Assembly (NCBI RefSeq): GCF_003182095.1
Contig: NZ_QGTJ01000011.1
Span: 62,001 to 126,000 of the forward strand
Source of the DNA: Plasticicumulans acidivorans
GTDB lineage: Bacteria; Pseudomonadota; Gammaproteobacteria; Competibacterales; Competibacteraceae
DNA: 64,000 nucleotides
Direction of reading: 5' to 3'
Shown here: piece after piece, positions 22,029-33,609 of the stretch
Numbering within the stretch: the stretch's first letter is position 1
How the letters are laid out: each line of letters starts with the position of its first letter
Program-made: the position numbers and the translations under genes
The notes under the pieces: generated by a model
The model's input: only the letters and a program-made list of their open reading frames with translations
What the model was told of the DNA's origin: nothing
Databases searched by the model: none

Positions 22029-24860
22029 GTGGCCGATTACAAGGACACATTGAATCTGCCGACCACGGATTTCCCGATGCGCGGCAATCTGCCCCAGCGG
22101 GAGCCCGAGCAGCTTGCCCGCTGGCAGGCGCTCGATCTGTACACGCGCCAGCGTGAAATCTTTGCCGGTCGCCCGAAGTTCGTCCTCCATGACGGTCCAC
22201 CCTATGCCAATGGCGATATTCACATCGGCCACGTTCTTAATAAGGTCCTGAAGGACATCATCGTCAAGTCGCGCTCGATGAGCGGCTTCGATGCGCCCTA
22301 CGTGCCGGGTTGGGACTGTCACGGTCTGCCGATCGAGCACGCTGTCGAAAAGAAGATCGGCAAGGTCGGTGTCAAGGTCGATGCCCGCACTTTCCGCCAG
22401 AAGTGCCGCGAATTCGCCCAGTCGCAGGTCGACAAACAGCGCGAGGACTTCATCCGCCTCGGCGTGCTCGGCGACTGGCGCAACCCCTATCTGACGATGA
22501 ACTTTGCCACCGAGGCGAATATCGTCCGTTCGCTCGGTCGCATCATCGCCAATGGTCATCTGCTGCGCGGTTCGAAGCCGGTCTACTGGTGTCTGGACTG
22601 CCAGTCGGCGCTGGCCGAGGCCGAGGTCGAATACGAGGACAAGGAATCGCTGGCGATCGACGTGCGTTTCCCTGTCGTCGATCCGGCGAGCGTCCTGGCT
22701 CGCCTGCATCATGCCGATGGTGGCGAGGGCAAGGGGCCGCTGTCTGTCGTGATCTGGACGACCACGCCGTGGACGCTGCCGGCCAATCGTGCGGTCGCGC
22801 TCAATGCCGAGCTCGAATATGTCGTCGTGCAGGCGCAGACCGCCCAGGGCAGCGAGCGCCTGCTGCTCGCCGAAGGGTTGCTCAAGGATTGCATGCTGCG
22901 CTGGGGCGTCGAGCACTATCAGGTGCTGGCCTACGGCAAGGGCGCTGCGCTCGAAGGGCTGAAGCTGTCGCATCCGTTCTACGAGCGTGAAGTACCGGTG
23001 ATCCTCGGCGATCATGTGACGCTCGAAGCCGGTACCGGATGCGTGCACACGGCGCCCGCTCACGGCCAGGACGACTACGTCGTCGGCGCCCGCTATGGCC
23101 TGCGTGTCGATGACAATCCGGTCGGCGGCGACGGCCGCTTCCTGGCGGACACGCCGCTGTTCGGCGGGCTGCACGTCAGCAATGCCGGCGAACGCATCCT
23201 TGATGTGCTGAAAGCCCACGCGCGTTTGCTCCATGCCGAGAAGCTGCGGCACAGCTATCCGCACTGCTGGCGCCACAAGACGCCGATCATTTTCCGTGCG
23301 ACACCGCAGTGGTTCATCTCGATGGACCAGAACGGGCTGCGCAGTCAGGCACTCGGCGAAATCGAAAAGCTGCAGTTCACGCCGGACTGGGGGCGTGCGC
23401 GCCTGGACGGCATGATCGCCAACCGTCCGGACTGGTGCATCTCGCGGCAGCGTTACTGGGGTGTGCCGATCGTACTGTTTACGCACCGCAAGAGTGGTGA
23501 CCTGCATCCGCGCTGGCAGGAACTGATGGAACAGGTTGCCAGGAAGATCGAAGGCGAAGGCATCGATGCCTGGTTTTCCAGCACGGTGGAAGACTGGCTG
23601 GGTGACGAGGCGGTCGATTATGAAAAGGTCACCGATACGCTCGATGTCTGGTACGACTCCGGCACCACGCATTTCTCGGTGCTGGAACGGCGGCCTGAGC
23701 TGCAGTTTCCCGCTGATCTGTATCTGGAAGGCTCCGATCAGCACCGCGGCTGGTTCCAGTCCTCGCTGCTGGCGTCGACGGCGATGCGCGGTATCGCACC
23801 ATACAAGGGCCTGCTGACTCACGGCTTCACCGTCGATGCGCAGGGCCGCAAGATGTCGAAGTCGGTCGGCAATGTCATCGCGCCGCAGGAGGTCATCAAG
23901 GAGCTCGGTGCCGATGTGCTGCGCCTGTGGGTGGCGGCGACCGACTACCGCGGTGAGATGACCGTCTCCAAGGAAATCCTGCGGCGCATGGCGGATTCCT
24001 ACCGCCGTATCCGCAATACCGCGCGCTTCCTGCTGGCGAACCTGGCGGGCTTCGATCCGGCGAAGGATCTGGTTGCAGCGGCCGACATGCTACCGCTCGA
24101 TCGCTGGGCGGTGGATCGCACCCTGCGCCTGCACGAAGAGGTCAGGCAGAGCTACGAGCAGTACCTGTTCCACGTCATTTACCAGAAGGTCCACAACTTC
24201 TGCTCGGTGGATCTCGGCAGCTTCTATCTCGACGTGATCAAGGACCGCCAGTACACCTGCGCGGCCGACAGCCTGGCCCGGCGCTCGGCCCAGACGGCGC
24301 TGTTCCATGTGCTCGAAGCGCTGGTGCGCTGGATCGCCCCGATCCTGTCGTTCACTGCCGAGGAAATCTGGTCCTACATGCCGGGCGAGCGCGCCGAAAG
24401 CGTGTTCTTCGCGACTTGGTACGAGGGGCTGTTTGCTCTCGATGCCGACGACGCGTTCGGCGTCGAGTACTGGGACCGCCTGATCGCCGTGCGGACGGAA
24501 GTCATGCGCGAGCTCGAAAAACTGCGTGCAGCCAATGGCCTCGGTGGTTCGCTCGAAGCCGAAGTCGACTTGTTTGCCGATGAGGCCCTGACCGCCGATC
24601 TTGCCCGGCTTGGGGACGAGCTGCGCTTCGTGATGATCACTTCACAGGCGCGCGTACACTCGCTGGCGCAGCGGCCTGCCGACAGCGAGCTCGTGCTCGA
24701 CGGGCGGTTGGCATTGCGTGTCGTGCGCTCGGCGGCGCCGAAGTGTGCGCGCTGCTGGCACTACCGCGACGACGTCGGTGCGGATCCCGAGCATCCGCAG
24801 CTGTGCGGGCGTTGCGTCGAGAACGTCACCGGTGCCGGCGAAGTCCGGTTGTACGCCTGA
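22029..24860 (+). CDS. ileS: Isoleucine--tRNA ligase
   Basis: Class I synthetase charging tRNA-Ile, 943 residues. It shows the HIGH motif ([16 protein letters not shown]), the KMSKS motif ([10 protein letters not shown]), a CP1 editing domain ([14 protein letters not shown] and [15 protein letters not shown]) and a C-terminal zinc site (CARCWHYR ... CGRCVENV). The start is GTG, with GAGGTG 7 bases ahead of it. The last base of its TGA is the A of the lspA ATG. A 10-codon open frame, [10 protein letters not shown], ends 4 bases before the start. Confidence 0.98.
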   Translation: MADYKDTLNLPTTDFPMRGNLPQREPEQLARWQALDLYTRQREIFAGRPKFVLHDGPPYANGDIHIGHVLNKVLKDIIVKSRSMSGFDAPYVPGWDCHGLPIEHAVEKKIGKVGVKVDARTFRQKCREFAQSQVDKQREDFIRLGVLGDWRNPYLTMNFATEANIVRSLGRIIANGHLLRGSKPVYWCLDCQSALAEAEVEYEDKESLAIDVRFPVVDPASVLARLHHADGGEGKGPLSVVIWTTTPWTLPANRAVALNAELEYVVVQAQTAQGSERLLLAEGLLKDCMLRWGVEHYQVLAYGKGAALEGLKLSHPFYEREVPVILGDHVTLEAGTGCVHTAPAHGQDDYVVGARYGLRVDDNPVGGDGRFLADTPLFGGLHVSNAGERILDVLKAHARLLHAEKLRHSYPHCWRHKTPIIFRATPQWFISMDQNGLRSQALGEIEKLQFTPDWGRARLDGMIANRPDWCISRQRYWGVPIVLFTHRKSGDLHPRWQELMEQVARKIEGEGIDAWFSSTVEDWLGDEAVDYEKVTDTLDVWYDSGTTHFSVLERRPELQFPADLYLEGSDQHRGWFQSSLLASTAMRGIAPYKGLLTHGFTVDAQGRKMSKSVGNVIAPQEVIKELGADVLRLWVAATDYRGEMTVSKEILRRMADSYRRIRNTARFLLANLAGFDPAKDLVAAADMLPLDRWAVDRTLRLHEEVRQSYEQYLFHVIYQKVHNFCSVDLGSFYLDVIKDRQYTCAADSLARRSAQTALFHVLEALVRWIAPILSFTAEEIWSYMPGERAESVFFATWYEGLFALDADDAFGVEYWDRLIAVRTEVMRELEKLRAANGLGGSLEAEVDLFADEALTADLARLGDELRFVMITSQARVHSLAQRPADSELVLDGRLALRVVRSAAPKCARCWHYRDDVGADPEHPQLCGRCVENVTGAGEVRLYA

Positions 24861-25330
24861 TGCTGCGCTGGCTCTGGCTTAGCGGTTTGGTGCTGGTCAT
24901 TGATCAGTTGACCAAGTTCGTCGCTGAATCGGTGCTCGCTCCTTATCAGCCCGTGGCGGTCCTGCCGTCGTTCAATCTGATGCTGGCTTACAACACCGGG
25001 GCGGCTTTCAGCTTTCTGGCCACCGCCGGTGGCTGGCAGCGCTGGTTGTTCACTGTATTGGCCTTGACCGTATCCGCGGCTTTGCTGGTCTGGCTGCGGC
25101 GCCTGCAGGCGACTGAACGTCGCCTCGCCGTGGCGTTGGCGCTGATCCTCGGTGGCGCGGTCGGCAATATGCTCGACCGCCTGCTGTGGGGGCATGTCAT
25201 CGATTTCATTGATGTTTATCTGGGCAGCAATCACTGGCCAGCCTTCAATGTGGCCGATTCGGCGATTTCGGTCGGCGCCGTGCTGCTGGTGTTCGACAGT
25301 CTGTTGTCGCGCAAGTCGACGACGGCCTGA
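24860..25330 (+). CDS. lspA: Lipoprotein signal peptidase
   Basis: Inner-membrane aspartyl protease that removes signal peptides from diacylated prolipoproteins. The 156-residue product has four membrane helices and the two catalytic aspartates in [11 protein letters not shown] and [10 protein letters not shown]. The start overlaps the ileS stop (TGATG), implying coupled translation. ispH follows directly; the fkpB gene often found between them is absent. Confidence 0.97.
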   Translation: MLRWLWLSGLVLVIDQLTKFVAESVLAPYQPVAVLPSFNLMLAYNTGAAFSFLATAGGWQRWLFTVLALTVSAALLVWLRRLQATERRLAVALALILGGAVGNMLDRLLWGHVIDFIDVYLGSNHWPAFNVADSAISVGAVLLVFDSLLSRKSTTA

Positions 25331-25347
25331 CAACCACGGAGACTCAC

Positions 25348-26283
25348 ATGCAGATCCAGCTCGCCAACCCCCGTGGCTTTTGTGCCGGCGTCGACCGTGC
25401 CATCGAGATCGTCGAACGGGCGCTCGACCTGTTCGGTGCTCCGATCTATGTGCGCCATGAGATCGTCCACAATCGCTATATCTGCGACAAGCTGCGGGCC
25501 GAGGGCGCGGTTTTCATTGAGGATCTGGCCGAAGTGCCGGATGGTGCGACCCTGATCTTTTCCGCGCACGGTGTTTCACGGGCGATTCACGATGAGGCCG
25601 CGCGCCGTGGTCTCAAGGTGTTCGATGCAACCTGCCCCCTGGTTACCAAAGTGCATATGGAAGTAGTGCGCTACGCCAAACAGGGGACGGCGGTGATCCT
25701 GATCGGCCATGCGGGGCATCCCGAAGTCGAAGGCACCATGGGGCATTACGATGCCAGCTGCGGCGGATCGATCCATCTGGTCGAGACCGCAGCGGACGTC
25801 GCCCGATTGCAAGTGGCCGATCCAACGCGGCTGGCTTTCGTCACGCAGACGACCTTGTCTGTCGACGATACCGTCGGCGTGATCGATGCGCTGCGCGAGC
25901 GCTTTCCGCTGATCGCCGGGCCGCGAAAGGACGACATCTGCTATGCGACGCAGAATCGGCAGGATGCGGTCAAGCAGCTCGCAACCGGGTGTGATCTCGT
26001 TCTGGTGGTGGGTTCCCCGAACAGCTCAAATTCGAATCGCCTGCGTGAAATCGCACAGAAGCTCGACGTGCCAGCTTATCTCATTGATACGGCTGCAGAT
26101 ATTGATCATGCCTGGCTGGCAGGCAGGCGACGTATCGGCGTGACCGCCGGGGCCTCGGCACCCGAGGTGCTTGTGCAGGAAGTGCTGACCCGCCTGGGGG
26201 AGCTGGGCGCGGAGGTCATGCCCGAACGCGGAGGCATCGTCGAAAACGTGGTGTTTGCCCTGCCGCGTGAATTGCGCAGTTGA
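25348..26283 (+). CDS. ispH: 4-hydroxy-3-methylbut-2-enyl diphosphate reductase IspH
   Basis: Last step of the MEP pathway, giving IPP and DMAPP. The 311-residue [4Fe-4S] enzyme has the three cluster cysteines in [23 protein letters not shown] and [11 protein letters not shown], the catalytic glutamate region EVEGTMG, and SSNSNRLRE. The C-terminal motif is [12 protein letters not shown]. Last gene of the ribF-ileS-lspA-ispH string, ahead of the pilus operon on the other strand. Confidence 0.98.
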   Translation: MQIQLANPRGFCAGVDRAIEIVERALDLFGAPIYVRHEIVHNRYICDKLRAEGAVFIEDLAEVPDGATLIFSAHGVSRAIHDEAARRGLKVFDATCPLVTKVHMEVVRYAKQGTAVILIGHAGHPEVEGTMGHYDASCGGSIHLVETAADVARLQVADPTRLAFVTQTTLSVDDTVGVIDALRERFPLIAGPRKDDICYATQNRQDAVKQLATGCDLVLVVGSPNSSNSNRLREIAQKLDVPAYLIDTAADIDHAWLAGRRRIGVTAGASAPEVLVQEVLTRLGELGAEVMPERGGIVENVVFALPRELRS

Positions 26284-26292
26284 GATTGGGCT

Positions 26293-26319
26293 GCGCTGCG
26301 TCCTTCAGGGACGCAGCGC
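26293..26319. terminator. Hairpin between convergent ispH and pilE
   Basis: GCGCTGCGTCC, five-base loop, GGACGCAGCGC: a perfect 11-bp stem right after the ispH stop. There is no T run, so it may be a Rho-assisted or processing site rather than a classical terminator. Confidence 0.5.
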
Positions 26320-26333
26320 GCTGTGCATAACGT

Positions 26334-26780
26334 TTACCAGCAATCGGTGGTTGTCACACCCGAAGATGCGCCGCTGACACCGCGTACCCCAAGATGCGTC
26401 AGTGTCAGCGTGCCGCAGCGGTCGCCCGTCTGGGCTCCGGTCGGCACGGCCTGCAGGGTATACGAGCTGTCGCTGACGGCCTGAAGGCTCAGGTTGTAGG
26501 TCACTGCCGCGCCTGTCTCACGGGGCACCTGTGGTACCGGAAGGGTCGGGCCGGTGCTGCCACCTGCCGCGGCTGTGTAGCGGAAATTAGTCGAGTAATA
26601 GCGTTCCATAAAGCCGGCATCTTCAAGCAAACCGGCTTTGGCATCTGCACGCCGACTCTTGCGTACGCTGTCGGTATACGCCGGGTAGGCAATCGCGGCG
26701 AGGACGCCGACGATTGCCACTACGATCATCAGTTCAATCAGTGTAAAGCCCTGCTGCGAATGCGATGGATGGTAGTTCAC
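26334..26780 (-). CDS. pilE: Type IV minor pilin PilE
   Basis: Minor pilin that helps prime and assemble type IV pili. The prepilin leader ends in Gly before the N-methylated Phe: [27 protein letters not shown], with Glu5 kept, so PilD would process it. A disulfide-bounded C-terminal loop is suggested by DRCGTLTL and the final DCW. The GTG start used here has GAGGAA about 8 bases upstream; a GTG 5 codons earlier overlaps the pilY1 stop. Last gene of the operon. Confidence 0.88.
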   Translation of the reverse strand: MNYHPSHSQQGFTLIELMIVVAIVGVLAAIAYPAYTDSVRKSRRADAKAGLLEDAGFMERYYSTNFRYTAAAGGSTGPTLPVPQVPRETGAAVTYNLSLQAVSDSSYTLQAVPTGAQTGDRCGTLTLTHLGVRGVSGASSGVTTTDCW

Positions 26781-26791
26781 GGTCGTGTTCC

Positions 26792-29700
26792 TCACTCAAG
26801 CTGACGCCAGGAGGCGCGGCGCAGGCTTTCGCCAGGATTACGGAAGGTTGGTGGCTGGCATGTGGCGCTACCACCTGAACACAGCGCCGACTCGCCAGCC
26901 AAGACGAGACTGTCGTCAGAGGTCAGTCCGCTGGTCGTTGGATTACCAGTGACTTTTACGCCGATTGCTCCACCGCTGATGCCTTCCAGCGTGATGCTGT
27001 CGCTATCGTTGAATAGGCCGTCACCATTGATGTCGAGTGCATAATCATCCGGCGGCAACCCCTGGAGGGCATCCAGCGCGATGAGCCAGCCTGTGTTTTG
27101 ATCGGCGCAGGGGTCCGTTGCTGCACTGGGAATCAGTGTCGCGAAGAGGACCATGTTCGAGCTCTGCAGATAAGAAGCCGACGTGACGACGCGCTCACCG
27201 GTGTCCGGTAATGTGACGTACCAGCCAAGTTTTTGGTCAGAAGGAAGACCATCTGCCGGTATCGAGCTTGGCCACGTAATTTCACTGCGCGTGTCGCTGG
27301 AAATTGTACGCAGGTACGAATAAATACTGCCGCTGCTGACCACGCTCGTTACGAATTCACGTGCTTCCAAGCGGCTGCTGTCGAAAGTCGCTGCAGTAGC
27401 GGTGCCGCTGGCAACGATGCCACTGTCCCAAATGGCATAGAAGGCCTGCGGGTCGCTCTTCTGGGGATCACCTTTGACGGAGGAGTCGGGATCGTCGGGG
27501 TCGAGCAGTGTCGATGTGTCGGCAGTTTCAAAATACTGGCCTGTACCGAAATACACCATGGCGCCAGGCAAGCCGTTGGGGGCAGGGCCGACAGCGGGCT
27601 GGGCGGTGATCGGGCAACGACCTCCGTAACGATGGCTCGGGCATGAAGTTGCATTCGCCGTAAAAATGTGAGCAATGCGAGAGGCGCTGGCTGTCTCTGA
27701 CAAGCTCGCCGCATCACGCAAGTCAAAGCGCCATAAGTTGCCTCGCAGATCACCGGCATAGACGTAATCGGTTGTCGCGTCCCCGTTCATATCGACAGGA
27801 AGTGGAGCAGACAAACCATTTGGCCAGTCGTCACTCGCTGCAGGGTCGATGAGGGAGTCGGCGTCGGTGACGTCGAAGGTGGCGATGATGGAACCATCTC
27901 CTGCGTTCAGCAAAAACAGCACGGGCTTTTGACCGCTGCTGTTGTAGCCGTTGGCGACGACTGCCGCCCAACGGCCGTCATCAAGCCGGATCAGCTGTGG
28001 TTTGCCGTAGACGTAACCGAGATCAGTGCTGTTGCTGCTGCTGAATTCCCACATTACGACATTGCTGGCTGACGTGAAGTGCTCGTCAGTAATGCCGCTG
28101 ACGTCCAAGGCGAACACGGCGCGTGTTCCAGCCCCGGCAGAGCCGAGTAACAGTGTGTGCCAGCTTGGGGAGTCTGTTGAGCCTAGGTCTGCGTCGCCTA
28201 TGTACAGAGGGCCATCGACGAAGAAGTGATGCGAACCGTTGAAGCTGCTGTCGGCAAGACGATCCATTTCACCGAGCAACGCGCGCGGAGCGTAAGCAAA
28301 GACCTCGTTACCTGTCATTGCATTGAAACCGTGTAGGAAGCCATCGTTGCTGCCAACGTAGAGCATTGGGGTGCGCGATAACGTTTGTTCTCGGTAGTCG
28401 AGATATCCGGGGAGGCTGGCGTAGCCAAAGCTTGAGGTCTTGACGTAAACCGGCGCGCTGTTTGCGATATCTCCCAGGGGGGCGCGTGCTGTTCCACTGA
28501 CTTCCGCATGTACGCGGGCACGCAAGCCTGTTGCGCTGACATCTGTGGTTTCGTGTGATGCATCGCCCCGCAAATAGTCGATCAGCGTTGCGGTGTTGAC
28601 GGTACCGTCGTCACTGATCAATGCCTGCAGGTAGCTGCTCGATATGAACGTGCTGCTTTCACTATCCCGACGGGCAAATACTGCATTGCTGAGTATGGTT
28701 TTTTCCGTGGTCCCGAGCCCGCTGTTCGAAAAATTCGCTGGAGTGTCGGTGCTGAGCAGCGTGTAGATTTTCCGGCTACTGGGTAGTGGCATCGTGGTAG
28801 AGGCTTCCCAGGCCTCGCTGCTGAGCAAGCCATCACTATCCAGTTCATAAGCGGTTAGCGTGCCACTCCAGCGTGTGCTGTCAAAGCTGGTCGAGAATAC
28901 GAGAGTGTCACTATCGAAGCTAAAAGAGCTGAAGGTGCGACTGCCGCCTGACCCTGCACCCAGGGCGACAATTTCCTTCATCATCTGATTCAAGCCTGTA
29001 CGCAAAGCTTCGGCGGAAGATGCCAGCAGGTATTGGCCGCGGCCATTGATTGTGGCATGCCATAGATCATCAGCTTTCGCACGTACATCTGCGTGCGGGC
29101 CGAGCGGGTCTGGCCACGTGCACGGGCTAAGCGTGTCCCCGTCTGTCGTGGTGCAGGCTGTGCCGTTGATGATGGCTTCACGGGTAGCCGTATTTGGGGT
29201 TAGCAAGCCACCGACACCGAAGCCCACCGCGTAAGTATTCAGGTGTTGCCAGAAGGCAGGGTCCGTGCTGGTGGCGCGCAGGTTGTTGCAGAATTCATCG
29301 GAGCAGTCGGTTGAGCCGCTAGGCTGGAGATCCGTGCCCCAGTACTTCATTGCGAAGTCAGCGAGTGTGTTGTTGCGTGTATCCGGGCCAGGGTCTTTAT
29401 ACGGAGTAATTGGCTCATATTGATAGCATACAGTTGAGCTTCCGCTGCCTTCGCAAGCACCTTCCGTGGGGGTGCTAAGCGAACTTGGGCCGTAAATCGG
29501 GTCACCAGATCTGCTGTCGGCATCGCCTGGTGCTTCGCTACGGACAGTGCTGGATATATCGCTTGTTGTGTCTCTGTAATAGCCGTCCGTCGTGATCAAT
29601 ACGTAATTGCGTCGGCAGCTGGCTGGCGTAGTGCCATCAGGGGTGCCAAGAGTATTTTGCCAAGGGTTGTCGGGATTGCTGGCATTATAACGGTGGGCAA

Positions 29701-30958
29701 AGTAAGCCCCAACATCGTTAAATGCAAGTCGAGTTGATGTCCCTCCATTTACTGGGCGGCTGAGAATTGCTTGTAACAGCGTTTCTTTTGCGCTTGAGTT
29801 GCTGAGCGGGCGAACAGGGAGTGCGCTACCACCTTTGGTGGGTGCGGAAGAACTGCTGCATGACGTTGAATCGAGGTAGTTCGTTAGTGTGCACGAGCCT
29901 GATGCGGCGCTGTCGTATAAATCCGTGAATGTCACACCTACTCGTATATTGCCCGGTAATTGATTGATGACTCTGTGCACAGCGCCTTTCATTGTGCCGA
30001 TGCGGGTGCGGTAATACTGGTACCAGTTGGCGAAGTTCTGAACTTCGTCAGCAATTGATGTAATAGCTACAGGGGTTCCACCAATCGTTGCGGGACGAGT
30101 GATATTTGCCGCACTGTAGATTCTGAGAAGCTCATCCGGAGAGCTTAAAGTTTCTTCAGCGGCTGATTCGGCTGTGCCCGTATTACGCAGAATTTTAACA
30201 AAGAGCGCACCATCATCATTTTTTCCAATGATGACGCGTGAATAGCGAGCGCTGCCGCTGAGCCCGGGATGTTCTGGGAAATAAAATGTAATTGGTTGAA
30301 ATGCATATGTGTAGCTGCGATTTATCACCATGCCCAAGTCTGTTAATGTTTGTTGAAACAAAGCTCTGCAGCTTGAGAGTGAGTGTGCTGAGGTATCAGA
30401 TGAAATCCCCTGCCATCGACGAACGCTGCTATTGGCAAGGTAAAGATTAGTGCGCGGGATGGAGATGCTGCCTACGTCCCAGCTGGTGCCGTCATTCCGC
30501 GGTTCGGCCAGCCTGACCTGAGTATTGCTAGGGTCGGCATTCTCATAACCTGACCACGGTTCATAACGTTGCCGCGGGTCATAATACAGTGCATTGTAAT
30601 CTGCACTGCGCATCAAAATATCGGTTTCCAACTCGCAGCCAAACGCGTTGGGTTGCTCCGGGTTGAAATAGGCCATGAAAGTGCTGCCGGATGCCGTCGA
30701 GCATGATGCTGACTGCCACGAGTTGATGCATGGCCAGCTTTCGACTAAAGCAGCGGAGCCAATTTCGTCGCTGTTCATGCTGTTGGAGTTATCGAACAGC
30801 AAAATTAAGTTCGGATCGACGCCACTGACCATAGATAACGGTACTTGGGCCAGGCTGTTCTCGGCTGACGATGCGGGTGACGTGTTCGCCACGCTCATCA
30901 TTAGCGCTAAAGCCAGCCCGCAGTAAGTGTTTCCTGGGGATTTGCGAATTCCTTGCAT
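26792..30958 (-). CDS. pilY1: Type IV pilus tip adhesin PilY1
   Basis: Large secreted pilus-tip protein for adhesion, mechanosensing and pilus extension. The 1388-residue product has a signal peptide (about 1-32) and a von Willebrand A-like N-terminal half with a metal-ion site DNSNS at residues 56-60. The C-terminal beta-propeller carries a calcium-type loop DMNGDATTD followed by [16 protein letters not shown] near residue 1060. A second EF-like loop, [13 protein letters not shown], lies near residue 1305. The ATG follows GGGAGG; a longer in-frame start adds 14 residues without a signal. No pilY2 lies between it and pilE. Confidence 0.93.
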   Translation of the reverse strand: MQGIRKSPGNTYCGLALALMMSVANTSPASSAENSLAQVPLSMVSGVDPNLILLFDNSNSMNSDEIGSAALVESWPCINSWQSASCSTASGSTFMAYFNPEQPNAFGCELETDILMRSADYNALYYDPRQRYEPWSGYENADPSNTQVRLAEPRNDGTSWDVGSISIPRTNLYLANSSVRRWQGISSDTSAHSLSSCRALFQQTLTDLGMVINRSYTYAFQPITFYFPEHPGLSGSARYSRVIIGKNDDGALFVKILRNTGTAESAAEETLSSPDELLRIYSAANITRPATIGGTPVAITSIADEVQNFANWYQYYRTRIGTMKGAVHRVINQLPGNIRVGVTFTDLYDSAASGSCTLTNYLDSTSCSSSSAPTKGGSALPVRPLSNSSAKETLLQAILSRPVNGGTSTRLAFNDVGAYFAHRYNASNPDNPWQNTLGTPDGTTPASCRRNYVLITTDGYYRDTTSDISSTVRSEAPGDADSRSGDPIYGPSSLSTPTEGACEGSGSSTVCYQYEPITPYKDPGPDTRNNTLADFAMKYWGTDLQPSGSTDCSDEFCNNLRATSTDPAFWQHLNTYAVGFGVGGLLTPNTATREAIINGTACTTTDGDTLSPCTWPDPLGPHADVRAKADDLWHATINGRGQYLLASSAEALRTGLNQMMKEIVALGAGSGGSRTFSSFSFDSDTLVFSTSFDSTRWSGTLTAYELDSDGLLSSEAWEASTTMPLPSSRKIYTLLSTDTPANFSNSGLGTTEKTILSNAVFARRDSESSTFISSSYLQALISDDGTVNTATLIDYLRGDASHETTDVSATGLRARVHAEVSGTARAPLGDIANSAPVYVKTSSFGYASLPGYLDYREQTLSRTPMLYVGSNDGFLHGFNAMTGNEVFAYAPRALLGEMDRLADSSFNGSHHFFVDGPLYIGDADLGSTDSPSWHTLLLGSAGAGTRAVFALDVSGITDEHFTSASNVVMWEFSSSNSTDLGYVYGKPQLIRLDDGRWAAVVANGYNSSGQKPVLFLLNAGDGSIIATFDVTDADSLIDPAASDDWPNGLSAPLPVDMNGDATTDYVYAGDLRGNLWRFDLRDAASLSETASASRIAHIFTANATSCPSHRYGGRCPITAQPAVGPAPNGLPGAMVYFGTGQYFETADTSTLLDPDDPDSSVKGDPQKSDPQAFYAIWDSGIVASGTATAATFDSSRLEAREFVTSVVSSGSIYSYLRTISSDTRSEITWPSSIPADGLPSDQKLGWYVTLPDTGERVVTSASYLQSSNMVLFATLIPSAATDPCADQNTGWLIALDALQGLPPDDYALDINGDGLFNDSDSITLEGISGGAIGVKVTGNPTTSGLTSDDSLVLAGESALCSGGSATCQPPTFRNPGESLRRASWRQLE

Positions 30959-30996
30959 GGTGCCTCCCCGCGACCCTATAGGTCTGCCGGTATCAA

Positions 30997-31671
30997 TCAC
31001 TGAAGCAAATATGTGCTTTCAAGCAGCACGATGGCGCCACCTGAGCCGCCCGATGATGCGGCCGTGACTCGGCGCACTTTCTTTTCCGAGCTTGGTTCGC
31101 TCGGGTTGCAGGGGGCAGTGCAGGGTTCGACGATCGTTCCTGCGTTCTCGATGATGTAGCGGGGGGATTGACGCAGGTAGGTGCTGGAATCTTCCACCGT
31201 TGCACCATCTGGTGTTGTCGGTGCCGTTGTGGTCAAAGGACTGGTAGCGGGACATATGGCTGCGGTTGCAGCTGTTGCTGAGCTATCGAGATCCTCTGCC
31301 GTGAGATCACTGGCCGAAACGCAGCTTGCTGGGGTGTCTGTACTTGCCATCGAGCTGAGTAGCGCTGTTTTGACATGGCTGTTCGGGCCGCAGCCGGTGG
31401 CGCAGCCGGTCGTGTACGTCAGCAGGGTGGCTGACTTGTTTGTGAGCACCCACTCGGAGTCACGCAGCGCAGCTTCCGAACCCTCGAATGCGCGTTCGAG
31501 ATCACTCTGGTTGCTGACCATGCGCTCGTTGAGCCAGGAGCCGCGGTAGGCACTGAGGCCGATAACACTCATCAGCAGCAGCACGATGAGCGCTACGACG
31601 AGCGTTGCACCTCTTTCTCGATCACGATTGAAAGGGATGGCGCTCGAATGAATACGCTTCGCCATTTTCAC
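30997..31671 (-). CDS. pilX: Type IV minor pilin PilX
   Basis: 224-residue minor pilin with the PilX N-terminus (RERGATLVVALIVLLLMSVIGLSAYRGS), which lacks the usual Phe1 and Glu5 and is typical of PilX/GspK-like pilins. The rest is the periplasmic domain, with cysteines in TTGCATGCG and EPCTAPCN. The GTG start has GGAGG 6 bases before it; an ATG two codons on is the alternative. Between pilW and pilY1. Confidence 0.87.
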   Translation of the reverse strand: MKMAKRIHSSAIPFNRDRERGATLVVALIVLLLMSVIGLSAYRGSWLNERMVSNQSDLERAFEGSEAALRDSEWVLTNKSATLLTYTTGCATGCGPNSHVKTALLSSMASTDTPASCVSASDLTAEDLDSSATAATAAICPATSPLTTTAPTTPDGATVEDSSTYLRQSPRYIIENAGTIVEPCTAPCNPSEPSSEKKVRRVTAASSGGSGGAIVLLESTYLLQ

Positions 31672-31681
31672 TATTGGCCTC

Positions 31682-32452
31682 CTACCTGAGTCGGTTGCGC
31701 AACGCCACAGTGGTTGTGAATGTGCATTGCGGCACGACCGTTCCGCTCTCGTCCGAGCAAGGAAAGCTGCGGGAGTCTGGGCTATCTACCTGAATAGTGA
31801 TCTGAATGCTGGTTACCTGTTTCCATTTTGTGTCTGTGTCCAGCTGAGAGGCATTGACGTACTGGATCGAATTCGTTTCTGGCTGCCAGCCATAGAGGAT
31901 GTCCAGTTTGCTCACGTAATCAACGAGCGGACCTGCTGTACCAGGCGTGCTAAGTTCGCTGCCTGGATAGTCAGCGCATTGCAGATTGGATATGCCGGTA
32001 TCTTCGTCGACAGCAACCCGAAAAGCCGAACGCACGACGTCGTTCATCGTTTCGAAACGTGTGCCAGCGCAACCGGTCATCGTGCCATCGCTGATGTAGC
32101 GCAGGCTGAGTGTATCGTTGGCACTGCTGCCTTCGGTGCCGAGTACTGCGCAGTTGCCTGAACTGGTGTCGACAGCGTTTGAGCAAGGAAGGAGAACGAT
32201 GTCGGCACGTGGTTCGTAACCTGCCATGCGCGCATGGCGGGCTAGCAGTTCGAGTGCAACGCGGCCGTTCTCCTGGATACGCGCTACCGTTTCCCGTACT
32301 CGATAAGTTTGCCGGCTGCTGAGAAATAGCTGTAGAGCGCCTGCAATCAGTAGTAGTCCGAGCGTAATGCTGACCATTAGCTCGATCAGCGTCATGCCTT
32401 TGTTGCTGTGGGTCCGGTTGCCTGGCGCTCGGCGTTTTGTCGTCATGGCCAT
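31682..32452 (-). CDS. pilW: Type IV minor pilin PilW
   Basis: Minor pilin with a standard class III prepilin signal: NKGMTLIELMVSITLGLLLIAGALQLF, where Gly precedes the cleavage site and Glu5 is kept. The conserved QTYRVRETVARIQENGRVAL segment of PilW proteins follows. Cysteines in the C-terminal half (LPCSN, GNCAV, FPCSD, PQCTF) suggest two disulfides. The start is uncertain among two ATGs and a GTG that overlap the pilV stop. Confidence 0.88.
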   Translation of the reverse strand: MAMTTKRRAPGNRTHSNKGMTLIELMVSITLGLLLIAGALQLFLSSRQTYRVRETVARIQENGRVALELLARHARMAGYEPRADIVLLPCSNAVDTSSGNCAVLGTEGSSANDTLSLRYISDGTMTGCAGTRFETMNDVVRSAFRVAVDEDTGISNLQCADYPGSELSTPGTAGPLVDYVSKLDILYGWQPETNSIQYVNASQLDTDTKWKQVTSIQITIQVDSPDSRSFPCSDESGTVVPQCTFTTTVALRNRLR

Positions 32453-33012
32453 GGACGGAAGCTCACCTGCCACGCCGGCGTGGCGTCGCCGGGGATGCTG
32501 CAGTCCTCTCGGCGGTACGGCCGCTCAGGATCACGCTCTTCATCCCAGAACAGCATGATCGTCCATACTTTGCTTTCGTCGACATCAGCAGTAGACGTGT
32601 CGTCGGCAGGGTGGCGGACTGTGGCAACACCATGCAGCACCCGCGCATCGACGGATTGAGCCCATTTGTGCAGATCTGCGGCAGCCTGCTGCGCGGAGGT
32701 GCAGACGGCTGAGGTGCATGTAGTAGCGTCGGTGGCATCGCGTGCTGCACAAAATGCGTCCGTGCTTGCGAGCTCATAATTATCCCCTCCATTGGGATTG
32801 GCCCTGATGCGGTCGGCTAGTTCATGGCCTAACGCCGTCGCCTGCGAGCGAATCATTGCTGTGCTTGCATCGCGCAGCGCGCGAGCCTGCAGGCCAGCCA
32901 AGCCGAGCAAACCTATGCCGATGACAGCGACAGTGACGAGTACTTCAATCAACGTAATTCCACTTGCTGTTCGCAGATGGAATTGAGGTATGTGAGAACC
33001 GGTGGGTTTCAT
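32443..33012 (-). CDS. pilV: Type IV minor pilin PilV
   Basis: 189-residue minor pilin with prepilin signal ASGITLIEVLVTVAVIGIGLLGLAGLQARAL, a classic PilV N-terminus with Glu5, followed by the RSQATALGHELADRIRAN region. GAGG precedes the ATG. It overlaps the pilW start region. The C-terminal domain is cysteine-containing (DAFCAARD, TTCTSAVC) and otherwise unremarkable. Confidence 0.88.
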   Translation of the reverse strand: MKPTGSHIPQFHLRTASGITLIEVLVTVAVIGIGLLGLAGLQARALRDASTAMIRSQATALGHELADRIRANPNGGDNYELASTDAFCAARDATDATTCTSAVCTSAQQAAADLHKWAQSVDARVLHGVATVRHPADDTSTADVDESKVWTIMLFWDEERDPERPYRREDCSIPGDATPAWQVSFRPWP

Positions 33013-33030
33013 TATGCGTACCTCATTCCA

Positions 33031-33594
33031 TCAGCCGCCACAGCTGTCTGCATGCGCGAATGTTGTGCTCCGTACGCGCCCTTGTAAATTGACGACGACC
33101 GTGCGCTGCAATACTCCGCCAGCAGAGTCGGGCATGCAAAAGGCAATTGTTCCTGTCCGACCGGAAAGGAGGCCGACTGAATTGAAAGTGATGCCGTTGG
33201 TGGAGGCAAACGTGCTGGTTGAGGTAATCCCTGTAGTTGCCTGCACTTCATGGTGGCTGAGCATTTGGTCGCTTGTTGCGGCAGCCGCGTAAACAACCTG
33301 CCAGCCGGTACGGTAGCTGACGGGAGTCGCCGGATCGTTGCAGGAAGGGAGTGCACCCGCTGTCAGAGCGTCAATTTGAGCGCAGACGCGCACTTTGGTG
33401 CCACGGCGCAGCGCTTCCATACGCGCGAGTGTCAGATCGCTCAAGAGGTCAGAAACCAATGCATCGATCTGGCGCTGCTGGATGGTGAAGCGAAAACTCG
33501 GGATTCCTACCACGATGAGTATGATCGCGATGGCTAGCGTAACCATCAATTCGATCAATGTCATACCTGTGTGGTACTTGGCGTGTGGCGACAT
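33031..33594 (-). CDS. fimU: GspH/FimT-type minor pilin (FimU)
   Basis: 187-residue pseudopilin, first gene of the operon. The prepilin signal is HTGMTLIELMVTLAIAIILIVVGIPSF, followed by the family segment LVSDLLSDLTLARMEALRRGTKVRVC and a GspH C-terminal fold with RTVVVNLQGRVR. Called FimU rather than FimT because it heads a pilV-pilW-pilX-pilY1-pilE string. SD-like GGGAG and AGGA lie before the ATG. Its promoter region is shared with the divergent tRNA-Thr. Confidence 0.83.
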   Translation of the reverse strand: MSPHAKYHTGMTLIELMVTLAIAIILIVVGIPSFRFTIQQRQIDALVSDLLSDLTLARMEALRRGTKVRVCAQIDALTAGALPSCNDPATPVSYRTGWQVVYAAAATSDQMLSHHEVQATTGITSTSTFASTNGITFNSVGLLSGRTGTIAFCMPDSAGGVLQRTVVVNLQGRVRSTTFAHADSCGG

Positions 33595-33609
33595 TCCTGA
33601 CTCCCTGGC

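Noticed and set aside
20703..23822. Very long minus-strand open frame (1039 codons) across murJ, ribF and ileS
   Set aside because: It lies antisense to three firmly identified genes and its product has a Gln/Arg/His-rich, motif-free composition typical of the shadow frame of GC-rich codons.
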